Assembly (NCBI RefSeq): GCF_008710035.1
Contig: NZ_VYKI01000002.1
Location: 1 to 64,000 of the forward strand
Source: Stenotrophomonas cyclobalanopsidis
GTDB lineage: Bacteria; Pseudomonadota; Gammaproteobacteria; Xanthomonadales; Xanthomonadaceae
Length of the DNA stretch: 64,000 nucleotides
Direction: 5' to 3'
Part shown: positions 55,259 through 64,000 of the stretch, piece after piece
Layout: each line of letters opens with the position of its first letter
How positions within the stretch are numbered: position 1 is the first letter of the stretch
Translations under genes and position numbers: made by a program
Notes under the pieces: generated by a model
Told to the model about the DNA's origin: nothing
Database searches by the model: none
The model's input: the letters and a program-made list of their open reading frames with translations, nothing else

Positions 55259-55594
55259 TCACTTCTTCTTTTTCTTCTTGTCCTTGGGCTCGTCCTTGCT
55301 GGCCACCACCACCGGCTTGGCGGCGGCGTCCTGCGCGTTGCCCTTGGCCACGCGGATGCCGTTGGCCTTCATCCAGGCATCGAACTCGTCGGCGGTCATC
55401 TTGTGGTCGCCGTCGCTCATCATGAAGCGGTAACTGCCGCGGCCGTCCAGTTCCGGGGTCTTCACTTCCACCACCGGCGTTTCCACCGGGGTTTCTGCCT
55501 TGGCCACTTTCTTGTGGCCGCCGCAGGCGGTCAACAGTGCGAGCGGCAGCAGCAGGCCGGCGCAGCGCAGGGTTCGGTCGAGGGTCGGGTACAT
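55259..55594 (-). CDS. Small exported lipoprotein with MTADEFDAWMK module
   Basis: 111 residues, start at 55594 after GGAG. The N-terminal signal (LLLPLALLTACGG) has a lipobox cysteine near residue 24. A short V/E/T/P linker leads to YRFMMSDGDHKMTADEFDAWMKANGIRVAKG, given here by key residues RF-x-MS at about 57-61 and MTADEFDAWMK at about 67-77. A lysine-rich tail (DKKKKKK) ends the protein. The same module ends the protein encoded at 56511-57032. Function unknown. The module looks a little like half of an EF-hand, but several ligand positions do not fit. Confidence 0.8.
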   Translation of the reverse strand: MYPTLDRTLRCAGLLLPLALLTACGGHKKVAKAETPVETPVVEVKTPELDGRGSYRFMMSDGDHKMTADEFDAWMKANGIRVAKGNAQDAAAKPVVVASKDEPKDKKKKKK

Positions 55595-55680
55595 GGGCAC
55601 GCTCCGTTCAAATGAATCGAAAGCCAGGCGCCCCCTGCGCCTGGAACGGTGGCCGGCAGCTGCCAGCCGTGGGCCGGACT

Positions 55681-56490
55681 TCAGCCCGGTGCAGCGGCCC
55701 CCAGCCGCTGCTGGTCGCTGACCTCCAGCACCCGCCACTGGCCCTTGCCGAGATCGCCGAGCACCAGCCCGCCGATCGCAACCCGGACCAGGCGCAGCAC
55801 CTGCAGGTCGAAGGCCGCCAACAGGCGGCGGATATGGCGGTTGCGCCCCTCTTCGAGGACGACCTCCAGCCATGCGGTCTTGTCGCCGCTGCGCAGCACG
55901 CGCACGGCCCGGGCGACCAGGAACTCGCCCTCGTCGTCGATGCCGGCCTGCAGCGCGGCCAGCGTGGCCTCGTCCGGCAGGCGGTCGATCTGTACGTGGT
56001 AGGTCTTGTCCGGGCCGCTCTGCGGATCGGTCAGGCGCGCGGCCCACTGCGGGTCGTTGCTGAACAGCAGCATGCCTTCGCTGGCCCTGTCCAGCCGCCC
56101 GACCGGCGCGATCCACGGCAGGCCGGCGCCATCGAAGCAGCGGTAGACGGTGTCGCGGCCACGCTCATCCTGCGCGGTGGTCACCACCCCGCGCGGCTTG
56201 TTGAGCATCAGGTACAGGCGCTGCGGCGCGCCCAGCGGCTGGCCGTCCACGTCGATGGGCGGTGCCGGCTGCGCAATCGGGAACTCGGGATCGCGGACGA
56301 TGCGTCCGGACACCCGCACGCGACCGTCGGCGATCCAGCGCGCGGCTTCGGTACGCGAACAGACACCCGCCTTGGACAGCACGCGCGCCAGGCCATGGCG
56401 GACACCGGCGGGTGTGGCAGCAGGCTTCGCACGCCCACGCGGCGCGTGGGAGCGGGCGGCGGGGGTGGCAGGAGGGCGGCGTGTACGCAA
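55681..56490 (-). CDS. RsuA/RluB-family pseudouridine synthase
   Basis: 269 residues from a TTG at 56490; a GTG about 29 codons in is an alternative. An arginine/proline-rich head (1-30) is followed by an S4 RNA-binding domain (about 33-80) and the catalytic core, with the nucleophile D134 in GRLDRASEGMLL. Members modify 16S rRNA (RsuA) or 23S rRNA (RluB, RluE, RluF). The S4 domain plus ending rules out RluA/C/D types. It lies between two small genes encoding related exported proteins, on the same strand. Confidence 0.9.
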   Translation of the reverse strand: MRTRRPPATPAARSHAPRGRAKPAATPAGVRHGLARVLSKAGVCSRTEAARWIADGRVRVSGRIVRDPEFPIAQPAPPIDVDGQPLGAPQRLYLMLNKPRGVVTTAQDERGRDTVYRCFDGAGLPWIAPVGRLDRASEGMLLFSNDPQWAARLTDPQSGPDKTYHVQIDRLPDEATLAALQAGIDDEGEFLVARAVRVLRSGDKTAWLEVVLEEGRNRHIRRLLAAFDLQVLRLVRVAIGGLVLGDLGKGQWRVLEVSDQQRLGAAAPG

Positions 56491-56510
56491 GCCTCTGCTC
56501 CCCGCGCGCC

Positions 56511-57032
56511 TTACTTCTTCTCGCCCGGCTTGGTCTCAGCCGGTGCTTCGGTGGTGGCCGGGGCAGCGGCAGCGGCCGGCGCCGGACGCGCCTTGACCAC
56601 GCGCACGCCACGCGCCTTCATCCAGGCGTCGAACTCTTCGGCGGTCATGCGCTTGCCGTTCTGGCTCATGTCAAAGCGCCACGGCGTGTTGTCGAACTCG
56701 GTCTGCGGCTTGTAGGCCGCCGGATCGTTCGGCTTCACCGCCGGTGCGCTGGGGATGGCCTTGGCGATGTTCTGGCAGCCATCGATGCGCAGGCGCTGCA
56801 GCACCTGGTCCAGCGACTGCGAGGGGTCGTAGCTGCTGCCCAGCACGCCGCTGGACATGCCCAGCTGGGTGCCGCGGATGTACAGCTCATCGGCCACCGG
56901 CGCGATGGCCGTGGCCGGCAGGGGCAGCGGCGAGGCGCTGGTGTTGACCGAGCAATCAACCGCCGCGTGGGCGACGGGAACCAGGGCCAGCGCCAGGACG
57001 GCGGCCGATGCAGAGCGCAGCATGAGGGGCAT
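56511..57032 (-). CDS. Exported protein with MTAEEFDAWMK module
   Basis: 173 residues from 57032 (an inner ATG at 57023 is an alternative). Signal peptide about 4-23 (LALVPVAHA-AV). The middle has two cysteines (C27 in VDCSV and one in IDGCQN) that could pair. The C-terminal part has PWRFDMSQNGKRMTAEEFDAWMK, matching the module of the lipoprotein encoded at 55259-55594, then an A/P/E-rich low-complexity tail. It ends 21 bases before the pseudouridine synthase start, so the two are probably one operon. Function unknown. Confidence 0.8.
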   Translation of the reverse strand: MPLMLRSASAAVLALALVPVAHAAVDCSVNTSASPLPLPATAIAPVADELYIRGTQLGMSSGVLGSSYDPSQSLDQVLQRLRIDGCQNIAKAIPSAPAVKPNDPAAYKPQTEFDNTPWRFDMSQNGKRMTAEEFDAWMKARGVRVVKARPAPAAAAAPATTEAPAETKPGEKK

Positions 57033-57185
57033 CCACGAAAGGAAGTGACGCGGCGAGTTTAGCAATGCCGCGACAGCTTTCAAGCGCCACTTTCAATGAA
57101 TACGGCAACTCATTGGTTTTGCGGGCAAAATGCCGACGAACGGTCGTGCAGAGACGTGACGGCGGCGTTTCCTGGCACCACAAAC

Positions 57186-57209
57186 AACAAAACCCGGCCG
57201 AAGCCGGGT
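57186..57209 (-). terminator. Terminator after the OmpA-family gene
   Basis: ACCCGGC/GCCGGGT stem with a CGAA loop, followed by TTTTGTTGTTTG on the minus strand. Confidence 0.88.
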
Positions 57210-57241
57210 CCTGCTGTGTCTTACTGGCAGAGCGTCAGAAC

Positions 57242-58336
57242 TTAGTTCTGGACGTTCAGCTCGGTACGACGGTTCTTGGCGCGACCTTCCGGGTTATCCG
57301 AACCATCCGGATTGGTGTTCGGGGCAATCGGACGGCTCTCGCCGTAGCCGATCGGGCCCTGCAGACGACCAGCGTCCACACCGTTCTGGGTCAGGTAGTT
57401 GTACACGGCGGTGGCGCGACGCTCGGACAGCTTCTGGTTGTAAGCGTCGGTACCCTTCGAGTCGGTGTGACCGGCGACTTCAACGCGCAGGTCCGGGTAA
57501 CGCTTCAGGATTTCCGAAGCTTCCGACAGGATGGCCACAGCGTCCGGACGCAGGTTCGACTTGTCGAAGTCGAAGTTCACGCCCTTCAGGTCGATCGAGA
57601 CCGGCACCGGGCAACCGTCCGGACCGATGGTCTGACCCGGCTGCGAGTTCGGGCACTTGTCGTCGCAGTTGTTGACGCCGTCACCGTCGTCATCCAGGTC
57701 GGCGCAGCTCGGGGCAACCGGAGCCGGAGCCGGGGCAACAGCGGCCACCGGGGCCGGGCCCAGCGGGATCACGACGCCGACCGAAGCCAGCACGTCGCCG
57801 AACCAGCTTTCGTCGCGCGCGGCAACGCTCTGGTCGTCGAAGTCAGCGCGGTAGGCCACTTCGGCGCGGACAGCAACGCGCTTGTCGAAGGTGGTCTGCA
57901 GGCCGACGCCCAGCTTGGCCGACAGGTTGCCGTCCTTGCGCTCACGCGGACCGTTGTTGTCCAGGGCAGCGTATTCTTCTTCCGACTTCTGGTAGCCCAG
58001 GCCACCGACGATGTACGGGTTCCAGCCGCGGCCTTCCTGGATGAAGTGGCGACGCACGTCGAACGAGATGCCGTACTGGGACCAGTTCAGGTCCTGGTTG
58101 GCGTCGAAGTTCGGGTTCTGGTAGTTCAGCTCACCGTCCAGCGACCAGTTCGGGCTGATGAACTTGCCCAGGCCCAGGGTCACGAACGGAGCGTCATTGG
58201 TAAGACGGTCGCTGTCCTGGAAGTTGAAGCCGGCCGAACCGGTCAGGTACCAGCGGTCATCGAACTCCTGCGCGGACGCAGCCTGGGCGAAAGCCAGACC
58301 GCCCAGCAGCGCGGCAGTAAGGATCTTCTTGTTCAT
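57242..58336 (-). CDS. OmpA-family outer-membrane protein
   Basis: 364 residues, start at 58336 after AGGAG. Signal peptide about 1-22 (ASAQ-EF). An eight-strand OmpA-type barrel (about 24-195) is followed by a proline/alanine linker, a cysteine- and aspartate-rich calcium-binding stretch of TSP3 type (DLDDDGDGVNNCDDKCPNS) and the C-terminal OmpA domain (about 245-364, with FDFDKSNLRPDA and VEVAGHTDSKGTDAYNQKLSERRA) that binds peptidoglycan. It tethers the outer membrane to the cell wall and is probably abundant. A 554-base gap lies upstream. Confidence 0.93.
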   Translation of the reverse strand: MNKKILTAALLGGLAFAQAASAQEFDDRWYLTGSAGFNFQDSDRLTNDAPFVTLGLGKFISPNWSLDGELNYQNPNFDANQDLNWSQYGISFDVRRHFIQEGRGWNPYIVGGLGYQKSEEEYAALDNNGPRERKDGNLSAKLGVGLQTTFDKRVAVRAEVAYRADFDDQSVAARDESWFGDVLASVGVVIPLGPAPVAAVAPAPAPVAPSCADLDDDGDGVNNCDDKCPNSQPGQTIGPDGCPVPVSIDLKGVNFDFDKSNLRPDAVAILSEASEILKRYPDLRVEVAGHTDSKGTDAYNQKLSERRATAVYNYLTQNGVDAGRLQGPIGYGESRPIAPNTNPDGSDNPEGRAKNRRTELNVQN

Positions 58337-58890
58337 TGAGTACAGCTCCTATTTCGGGGGTATGAAACCGGTAGAGGCATGGGCCAGCACTACTGCGTCG
58401 ATGTTCGACAGCCGATTCAGCACGCCACCGCCGCGAACATTATGCTCAGGCGGGTGAAGGTCATGTTAACAGTCACGTAACATGTGAAGCGTCGCACCCG
58501 ACCAGCCAACGGTCCGACGTTGAAACCCTATACAGGATCATGAAAATCCGCAAGACCCCCGTGCGACAAGGGTTTGGAGGGGATTAAGGGAAACAGGCGA
58601 CAGGTTTTGCGAAGAGCTTGGCGGCGGGATTCAGCGCGCGCCCATTGAAGTGAGGAACCTTATGACAGGAACCGCCCTCGGGCCGTAGAGGTGGTGAAAC
58701 CGTCATTTGATGTCGTGGTTCCAGTTCCGCACCGACCGATATTCTGCCGCGCGCCCGTCATTTCCGTTGATGCGGTACGGCCCGGTGGCGGCAAAGCCGC
58801 TGTACGCGCGCATTACCCGGCATCTGTATCTATAACGACGGCCAAAGCGGGGCTAGGCTGGGAACAGATTTTCCTCCCCCGGAACTCCCC
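58337..58890. other. 554-base intergenic region between ompA-type and YczE-type genes
   Basis: No gene is supported here. It holds an inverted repeat CATGTTA...TAACATG (58462-58484) and a minus-strand CATAAT (plus 58438-58444 region) that could be the -10 of the OmpA-type gene. A plus-strand TATAAC near 58832 could serve the downstream gene. The leader of the OmpA-type mRNA would be about 90-100 bases. Confidence 0.5.
58462..58484. promoter_or_regulatory. Operator-like palindrome upstream of the OmpA-type gene
   Basis: CATGTTA and TAACATG are separated by 9 bases. It lies beside the candidate promoter of the divergent OmpA-type gene. Confidence 0.4.
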
Positions 58891-59532
58891 ATGCCCACCG
58901 CCCTGCCCCTGCGCCTGCTGCAACTTGTCACCGGCCTGTTTCTGTACGGATTCGGCATCGCCCTGATGGTGCGCGCGGCCATCGGCGTGGCGCCCTGGGA
59001 CGTGCTGTCACAGGGCGTCACCCTGCACTCGCCGCTGTCGTTCGGCCTGGTCACCAACCTGGTGGGTCTGGTGGTGCTGCTGCTGTGGTGGCCACTGCGG
59101 CAGAAGCCCGGCGTGGGCACCGTGCTCAACGTGCTGCTGATCGGGCCGTCCGCGCAGTTCGGCCTGTGGCTGCTGCCGCCCGCCGTCGGCCTGGCGTGGC
59201 AGCTGCTGCTGTTCTGCGCCGGCCTGCTGCTGATCGCGCTGGCCACCGGGCTGTACATCGGCGCACGGCTCGGCCCCGGCCCGCGCGATGGGCTGATGAC
59301 CGGCCTGCATGCACGCACCGGCTGGCCGATCTGGAAGGTCCGCACCCTCATCGAAGGCAGCGCGCTGGCGGTGGGCTGGTGGCTGGGCGGCAACATCGGC
59401 CTGGGCACGCTGGCCTTCGCCGTGCTGATCGGCCCGCTGTGCGGATTCACCCTGGGCTGGTTCGGCATCGGCCGCCCGGCGGGTGGTAGCGCCGGGCCAC
59501 GCCCGGCGAGCGCGCAGCGCGGCCACGGCTGA
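58891..59532 (+). CDS. YczE/YitT-like integral membrane protein
   Basis: 213 residues with five or six membrane segments (first at about 11-31, LVTGLFLYGFGIALMVRAAIG). The motif GVAPWDVLSQG near 32-42 and LGPGPRDGLMTGL near 128-140 define the YczE/YyaS family. The function of this family is poorly known. The last 15 residues (from about residue 199, GSAGPRPAS onward) are encoded by a GTAG-type REP at 59486-59508 and adjacent sequence, so the C-terminus is probably not constrained. Confidence 0.85.
   Translation: MPTALPLRLLQLVTGLFLYGFGIALMVRAAIGVAPWDVLSQGVTLHSPLSFGLVTNLVGLVVLLLWWPLRQKPGVGTVLNVLLIGPSAQFGLWLLPPAVGLAWQLLLFCAGLLLIALATGLYIGARLGPGPRDGLMTGLHARTGWPIWKVRTLIEGSALAVGWWLGGNIGLGTLAFAVLIGPLCGFTLGWFGIGRPAGGSAGPRPASAQRGHG
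59486..59508 (+). repeat. GTAG-type REP inside the 3-prime end of the YczE-type gene
   Basis: A 23-base GCCGGGC palindrome, read in frame as part of the C-terminal tail. Confidence 0.82.
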
Positions 59533-61668
<2,136 letters not shown>

Positions 61669-61846
61669 TTCGAGCCTGAATGGGGGACGGAACGTGATTT
61701 CCGTCACCGGGCCCGAACCTGAATGTCAAGCAAGCCGATTCAGGATGCGTTCGGCAATTCCCCCCTACCTTGCGCCAACTTTCCGCTCACCAGCCAGTTT
61801 CCGGTGAGCCGGCGCGACCCCCTCGATCGGATTGATCGTTTCTTTT

Positions 61847-61869
61847 GGGGTCGCCCACGGGGCGGCCCC
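61847..61869. repeat. GGGGTCGCCC hairpin upstream of the SleB-type gene
   Basis: GGGGTCGCCC pairs with GGGCGGCCCC (one G-T) around ACG. The 296-base gap holds no gene that I can support. Confidence 0.4.
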
Positions 61870-61964
61870 GATGGCCGCCTCCCCATGACGCCAAGTCGTA
61901 CCCCGGCCCGCAGCCCCCCGCTGCGGGAATCCAGAGGTGCGGCCCACACGGAGCAAGGAGTTAT

Positions 61965-62423
61965 ATGAAACTGGCCTGGATTCTCTGGCTGTCGCAGTTG
62001 TTGCCGCAGCCGGCCGCTGATTCATTGTGTTTGAGCACTACCGTTTACCTGGAAGCCCGCGACCAGACCCTGCGCGGCCAGCAGGCCGTCGCCGAAGTCG
62101 CACTGCGCCGCCTCGACAGCGGCCTGTGGGGTGATTCGATGTGCCAGGTGGTCACCGCGCGCAAGCAGTTCGCCCCGACCATCGTCTCCCCCGGCACCCA
62201 GCTGGGCAACGACGCGGCCTGGAGCGAGGCGATGAACGTGGCCTTCGACGCCGAGCGCAACTGGGCGCTGCCGGCCGGCGAACGCCGCGAGATCGTGCCC
62301 GGCGCCAGCCACTTCGCCGCGCTCTCCATCGCCAGCCCGAACTGGCGCAATGCCTACCAGGTGGCGACCATCGGCGACCACACCTTCTATAAGGTGCAGA
62401 ACCTCAAGCCTCGCCAGTCGTAA
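61965..62423 (+). CDS. SleB-type cell wall hydrolase
   Basis: 152 residues, start at 61965 after AAGGAG. An N-terminal hydrophobic stretch (about 3-13, LAWILWLSQLL) acts as a signal or anchor. The Hydrolase_2 domain has the catalytic glutamate in TVYLEARDQ near residue 31, QQAVAEVALRR, and C46-C60-type residues near DSMCQVV. Members cleave peptidoglycan or germination-related cortex; in Gram-negative bacteria they are probably lytic transglycosylases or amidases. The active-site assignment is by family, not by direct proof. Confidence 0.85.
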   Translation: MKLAWILWLSQLLPQPAADSLCLSTTVYLEARDQTLRGQQAVAEVALRRLDSGLWGDSMCQVVTARKQFAPTIVSPGTQLGNDAAWSEAMNVAFDAERNWALPAGERREIVPGASHFAALSIASPNWRNAYQVATIGDHTFYKVQNLKPRQS

Positions 62424-62504
62424 CGATCTGTTGCCGGCGGCAGCGTTGCCGCGCGCCGGCAGGCTCTGGGATAGTGGGTGTTTCCCGCCCCGCCTGGAGT
62501 TTCC

Positions 62505-63116
62505 ATGAAGCTGTACAGCAAGCCCGGTGCCTGTTCCACCGCCGACCACATCGCGCTTCAGTGGACCGGCCAGCCCTATGAAGTGGAACTGCTGGACAAG
62601 GACACCCTGAAGGGTCCGGAATTCCTCAAGATCAACCCGGCCGGTGCGGTGCCCGCCCTCGTCGATGGCGATTTCATCCTGCTGCAGAATGCGGCGATCA
62701 TGGGCTACATCGCCGACAGCTTCCCGCAGGCGGGCCTGGCCGGTGATGGCAGTGCGCAGCAGCGCGCCGAAGCCACCCGGTGGCTGTCCTTCGTCAACTC
62801 GGACGTGCACCCGGCGTTCTCGCCGCTGTTCGGGCCGGCCAAGTTCATCGCCGATGAAGGCCAGTTCGACGCCATCCGCGCCGCCGCGCGCAAGCGCCTG
62901 CGTGGCCTGTTCGAGACCGCCGACAAGCAGCTTGCCGACAAGCCGTGGCTGGCCGGTTTCCGCAGCTTCGCCGACCCCTACTTCTACATCACCCTGCGCT
63001 GGGCCGCGGCCGCCAAGGTCGACCTGGTCGGCTTGGACAACGTGGCGGCGTTCAAGACCCGCATGGACGCCGACGCCGGCGTGCAGGCCGTGCTGAAGGC
63101 CGAAGGCCTGGCCTGA
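62505..63116 (+). CDS. Glutathione S-transferase
   Basis: 203 residues, start at 62505 after GGAG. The N-terminal thioredoxin-like half begins MKLYSKPGACSTADHIAL, with C10 at the position used by Beta-class enzymes, and NPAGAVPAL plus the cis-proline. The C-terminal helical half has the RW and YFYITLRWA segments. It conjugates glutathione to electrophiles or reduces mixed disulfides. It lies 81 bases after the SleB-type gene and is followed by the second copy of the 39-base hairpin. Confidence 0.92.
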   Translation: MKLYSKPGACSTADHIALQWTGQPYEVELLDKDTLKGPEFLKINPAGAVPALVDGDFILLQNAAIMGYIADSFPQAGLAGDGSAQQRAEATRWLSFVNSDVHPAFSPLFGPAKFIADEGQFDAIRAAARKRLRGLFETADKQLADKPWLAGFRSFADPYFYITLRWAAAAKVDLVGLDNVAAFKTRMDADAGVQAVLKAEGLA

Positions 63117-63126
63117 GGCCAAAGAC

Positions 63127-63165
63127 GGGGTCGGATCCGTCTGCGCAGCAGATGGCTCTGACCCC
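63127..63165. repeat. 39-base GGGGTC...GACCCC hairpin, copy 2
   Basis: Same 12-base ends as the copy at 55162. The inner arms GTCTGC/GCAGAT differ in sequence but keep pairing (one G-T) around GCA. It lies 10 bases after the GST gene. Confidence 0.75.
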
Positions 63166-63183
63166 AATGACCACTGGTTGATC

Positions 63184-63205
63184 AGCCGAGCAAGCTCGAC
63201 TCTAC
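63184..63205 (-). repeat. GTAG-type REP, GTCGAGC stem
   Basis: Reads GTAGAGTCGAGC-TT-GCTCGGCT on minus. It resembles the copy at 17577. Confidence 0.75.
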
Positions 63206-63218
63206 GCATCTGTCGCGT

Positions 63219-64000
63219 TCAGCCGATCTCGCGGATGATCTCGCCCTTGCCGTCGCGCAGCTGGGTCGGCACCACTTCAATGCGCAGCGCCTCCGCCACC
63301 GGGTACAGCCCACGTTCGGCGGGCACCGCCGCCATCGCCTGCAGCCCGGCCTCATCCAGGGCCCAGCGCGCGCTGTCGCTTCCAACATCATTTGCAGGCT
63401 CGCCAGCGGCAGGCACGAACGTCCACTGACGCTCACGGCTGACCAGCTCCAGCGGCTTGCCATGGCGCAGGCGCAGGCCCAGCAGCTCGCTCACGCTCGA
63501 CACCTGGCCGGCGCCCAGCACCAGCGTGGTCACGCCCGCTTCCTGCCGCCACTGCAGCGTCTCGATGAACAGCATGCCGGTGCTGGAACCTTCGCGTTCA
63601 CTGCCCTCGCGCACCTGTGCCGCCAGCGCCGGGTCATCCAGCAGGTTGCCGCGGTGCAGGTCGGTGATCCACAGCGGCATCGCCGGCTGCAGGGCCAGCA
63701 GGACGTCGCGGGTCGACCAGCGCTTGACCGCTTCCATCTCCTCGTCGGCCAGGCCGACCAGTTGCAGGAACTGCAGGTGGCCGTTGGCGGTGTCACGCGC
63801 CGGTAGCTGCGGGTCGGCGATGAAGGCCAGATGGCACAGGCGGGTATCGGTCTCCAGCGCGATCGGTCCGTTGGCATTGAGATGGTGGCCATCTTCGAAC
63901 ACATTGCCGCTGCCAAACACATAGCGCGCCAGGTTCTGCAGCAGGTTCAGCGGCCACACCGGCGGCGTGCTGGTGGCGTCCTCGCTGGGCACTGCCGCCA
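63219..64000 (-). CDS. Suppressor of fused (SUFU) domain protein, cut by the window edge
   Basis: At least 257 residues are visible, and the true N-terminus may lie beyond 64000; an in-frame GTG at 63992 is an alternative start. The hallmark block is FEDGHHLNANGPIALETDTRL, given by its key parts GHHLNANGP and ETDTRLCHLAFIADPQL near residues 35-64. The SUFU domain (first half) is followed by a C-terminal part with a DEAGLQAMAAVPAERGLYPV segment. Bacterial SUFU proteins often occur as immunity-like or unknown proteins. The function here is not established. Confidence 0.8.
   Translation of the reverse strand, partial: AAVPSEDATSTPPVWPLNLLQNLARYVFGSGNVFEDGHHLNANGPIALETDTRLCHLAFIADPQLPARDTANGHLQFLQLVGLADEEMEAVKRWSTRDVLLALQPAMPLWITDLHRGNLLDDPALAAQVREGSEREGSSTGMLFIETLQWRQEAGVTTLVLGAGQVSSVSELLGLRLRHGKPLELVSRERQWTFVPAAGEPANDVGSDSARWALDEAGLQAMAAVPAERGLYPVAEALRIEVVPTQLRDGKGEIIREIG

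Noticed and set aside
55259..56116. 285-residue frame ending at the lipoprotein stop
   Set aside because: Upstream of 55594 it runs through the 3-prime part of the pseudouridine synthase in a different frame; the lipoprotein start with GGAG and lipobox is better.

Overview
The window is chromosomal DNA of a high-GC gammaproteobacterium of the Xanthomonadaceae, most likely Stenotrophomonas (S. maltophilia group). Three things point there: the gene order tig-clpP-clpX-lon-hupB-ppiD; many short palindromes that begin with GTAG, which match the SMAG type of REP element known from S. maltophilia; and long TonB receptors of the ITGSRI type. I see no insertion sequence, prophage, integron or CRISPR array. 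This is mostly core genome with lineage-specific genes interspersed.

Layout. 1-2119: periplasmic chaperone PpiD. 2346-6289: four tightly overlapping genes (NAD-dependent epimerase/dehydrogenase, HpnI-like family 2 glycosyltransferase, a small alpha/beta-hydrolase-like protein, CrtX-like family 1 glycosyltransferase) that look like a glycolipid or glycosylated-terpenoid pathway. 6321-13875, all on the minus strand: tRNA-Leu, the protein quality-control block tig, clpP, clpX, lon, then hupB followed after 11 bases by tRNA-Val and five identical tRNA-Asp genes. 13876-16539: a lipoprotein, a membrane-anchored unknown protein and tRNA-Lys x2, His, Arg, Pro. 16719-22970: a Bax-inhibitor-1 family protein, flavin reductase, TSUP permease, LysR regulator, exported isochorismatase-like hydrolase, NAD-type isocitrate dehydrogenase, CMD-family protein and glutaredoxin. 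23029-24729: BepA-like outer-membrane quality-control protease.

24776-30910 is the phosphate block: a Pho box, phoB, phoR, ppk1 and ppx, with a long structured element between the last two. 31264-37416 holds two tandem TonB-dependent receptors, each preceded by a GA-dinucleotide tract at its ribosome binding site. 37540-40035: GT4 glycosyltransferase, PAP2 phosphatase and LpxH, all envelope-lipid functions. 40130-43091: a secreted metzincin protease and a divergent Tle1-like (DUF2235) lipase with no obvious immunity partner. 43135-49358: ferritin-like DUF455 protein, purF, cvpA, a dual-SPOR DedD protein, folC and a histidine phosphatase. 49558-51720: S46 dipeptidyl-peptidase. 51922-55152: tdh and kbl (threonine catabolism), separated by a TorF-type porin gene on the other strand. 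55259-57032: two small exported proteins sharing a C-terminal module on either side of an RsuA/RluB-type pseudouridine synthase. 57242-58336: OmpA-family porin. 58891-63116: YczE/YitT-like membrane protein, FadH-type dienoyl-CoA reductase, SleB-type hydrolase and glutathione S-transferase. A Suppressor-of-fused domain protein runs off the right edge.

Most intergenic spaces carry GTAG-type REPs with several different stem sequences. A second hairpin family, 39 bases long, occurs twice with compensatory changes in its arms. The best candidates for undescribed biology are the four-gene glycosylation operon, the paired exported proteins at 55-57 kb, the hairpin families and the structured ppk-ppx spacer. 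None of them is proven novel from sequence alone.
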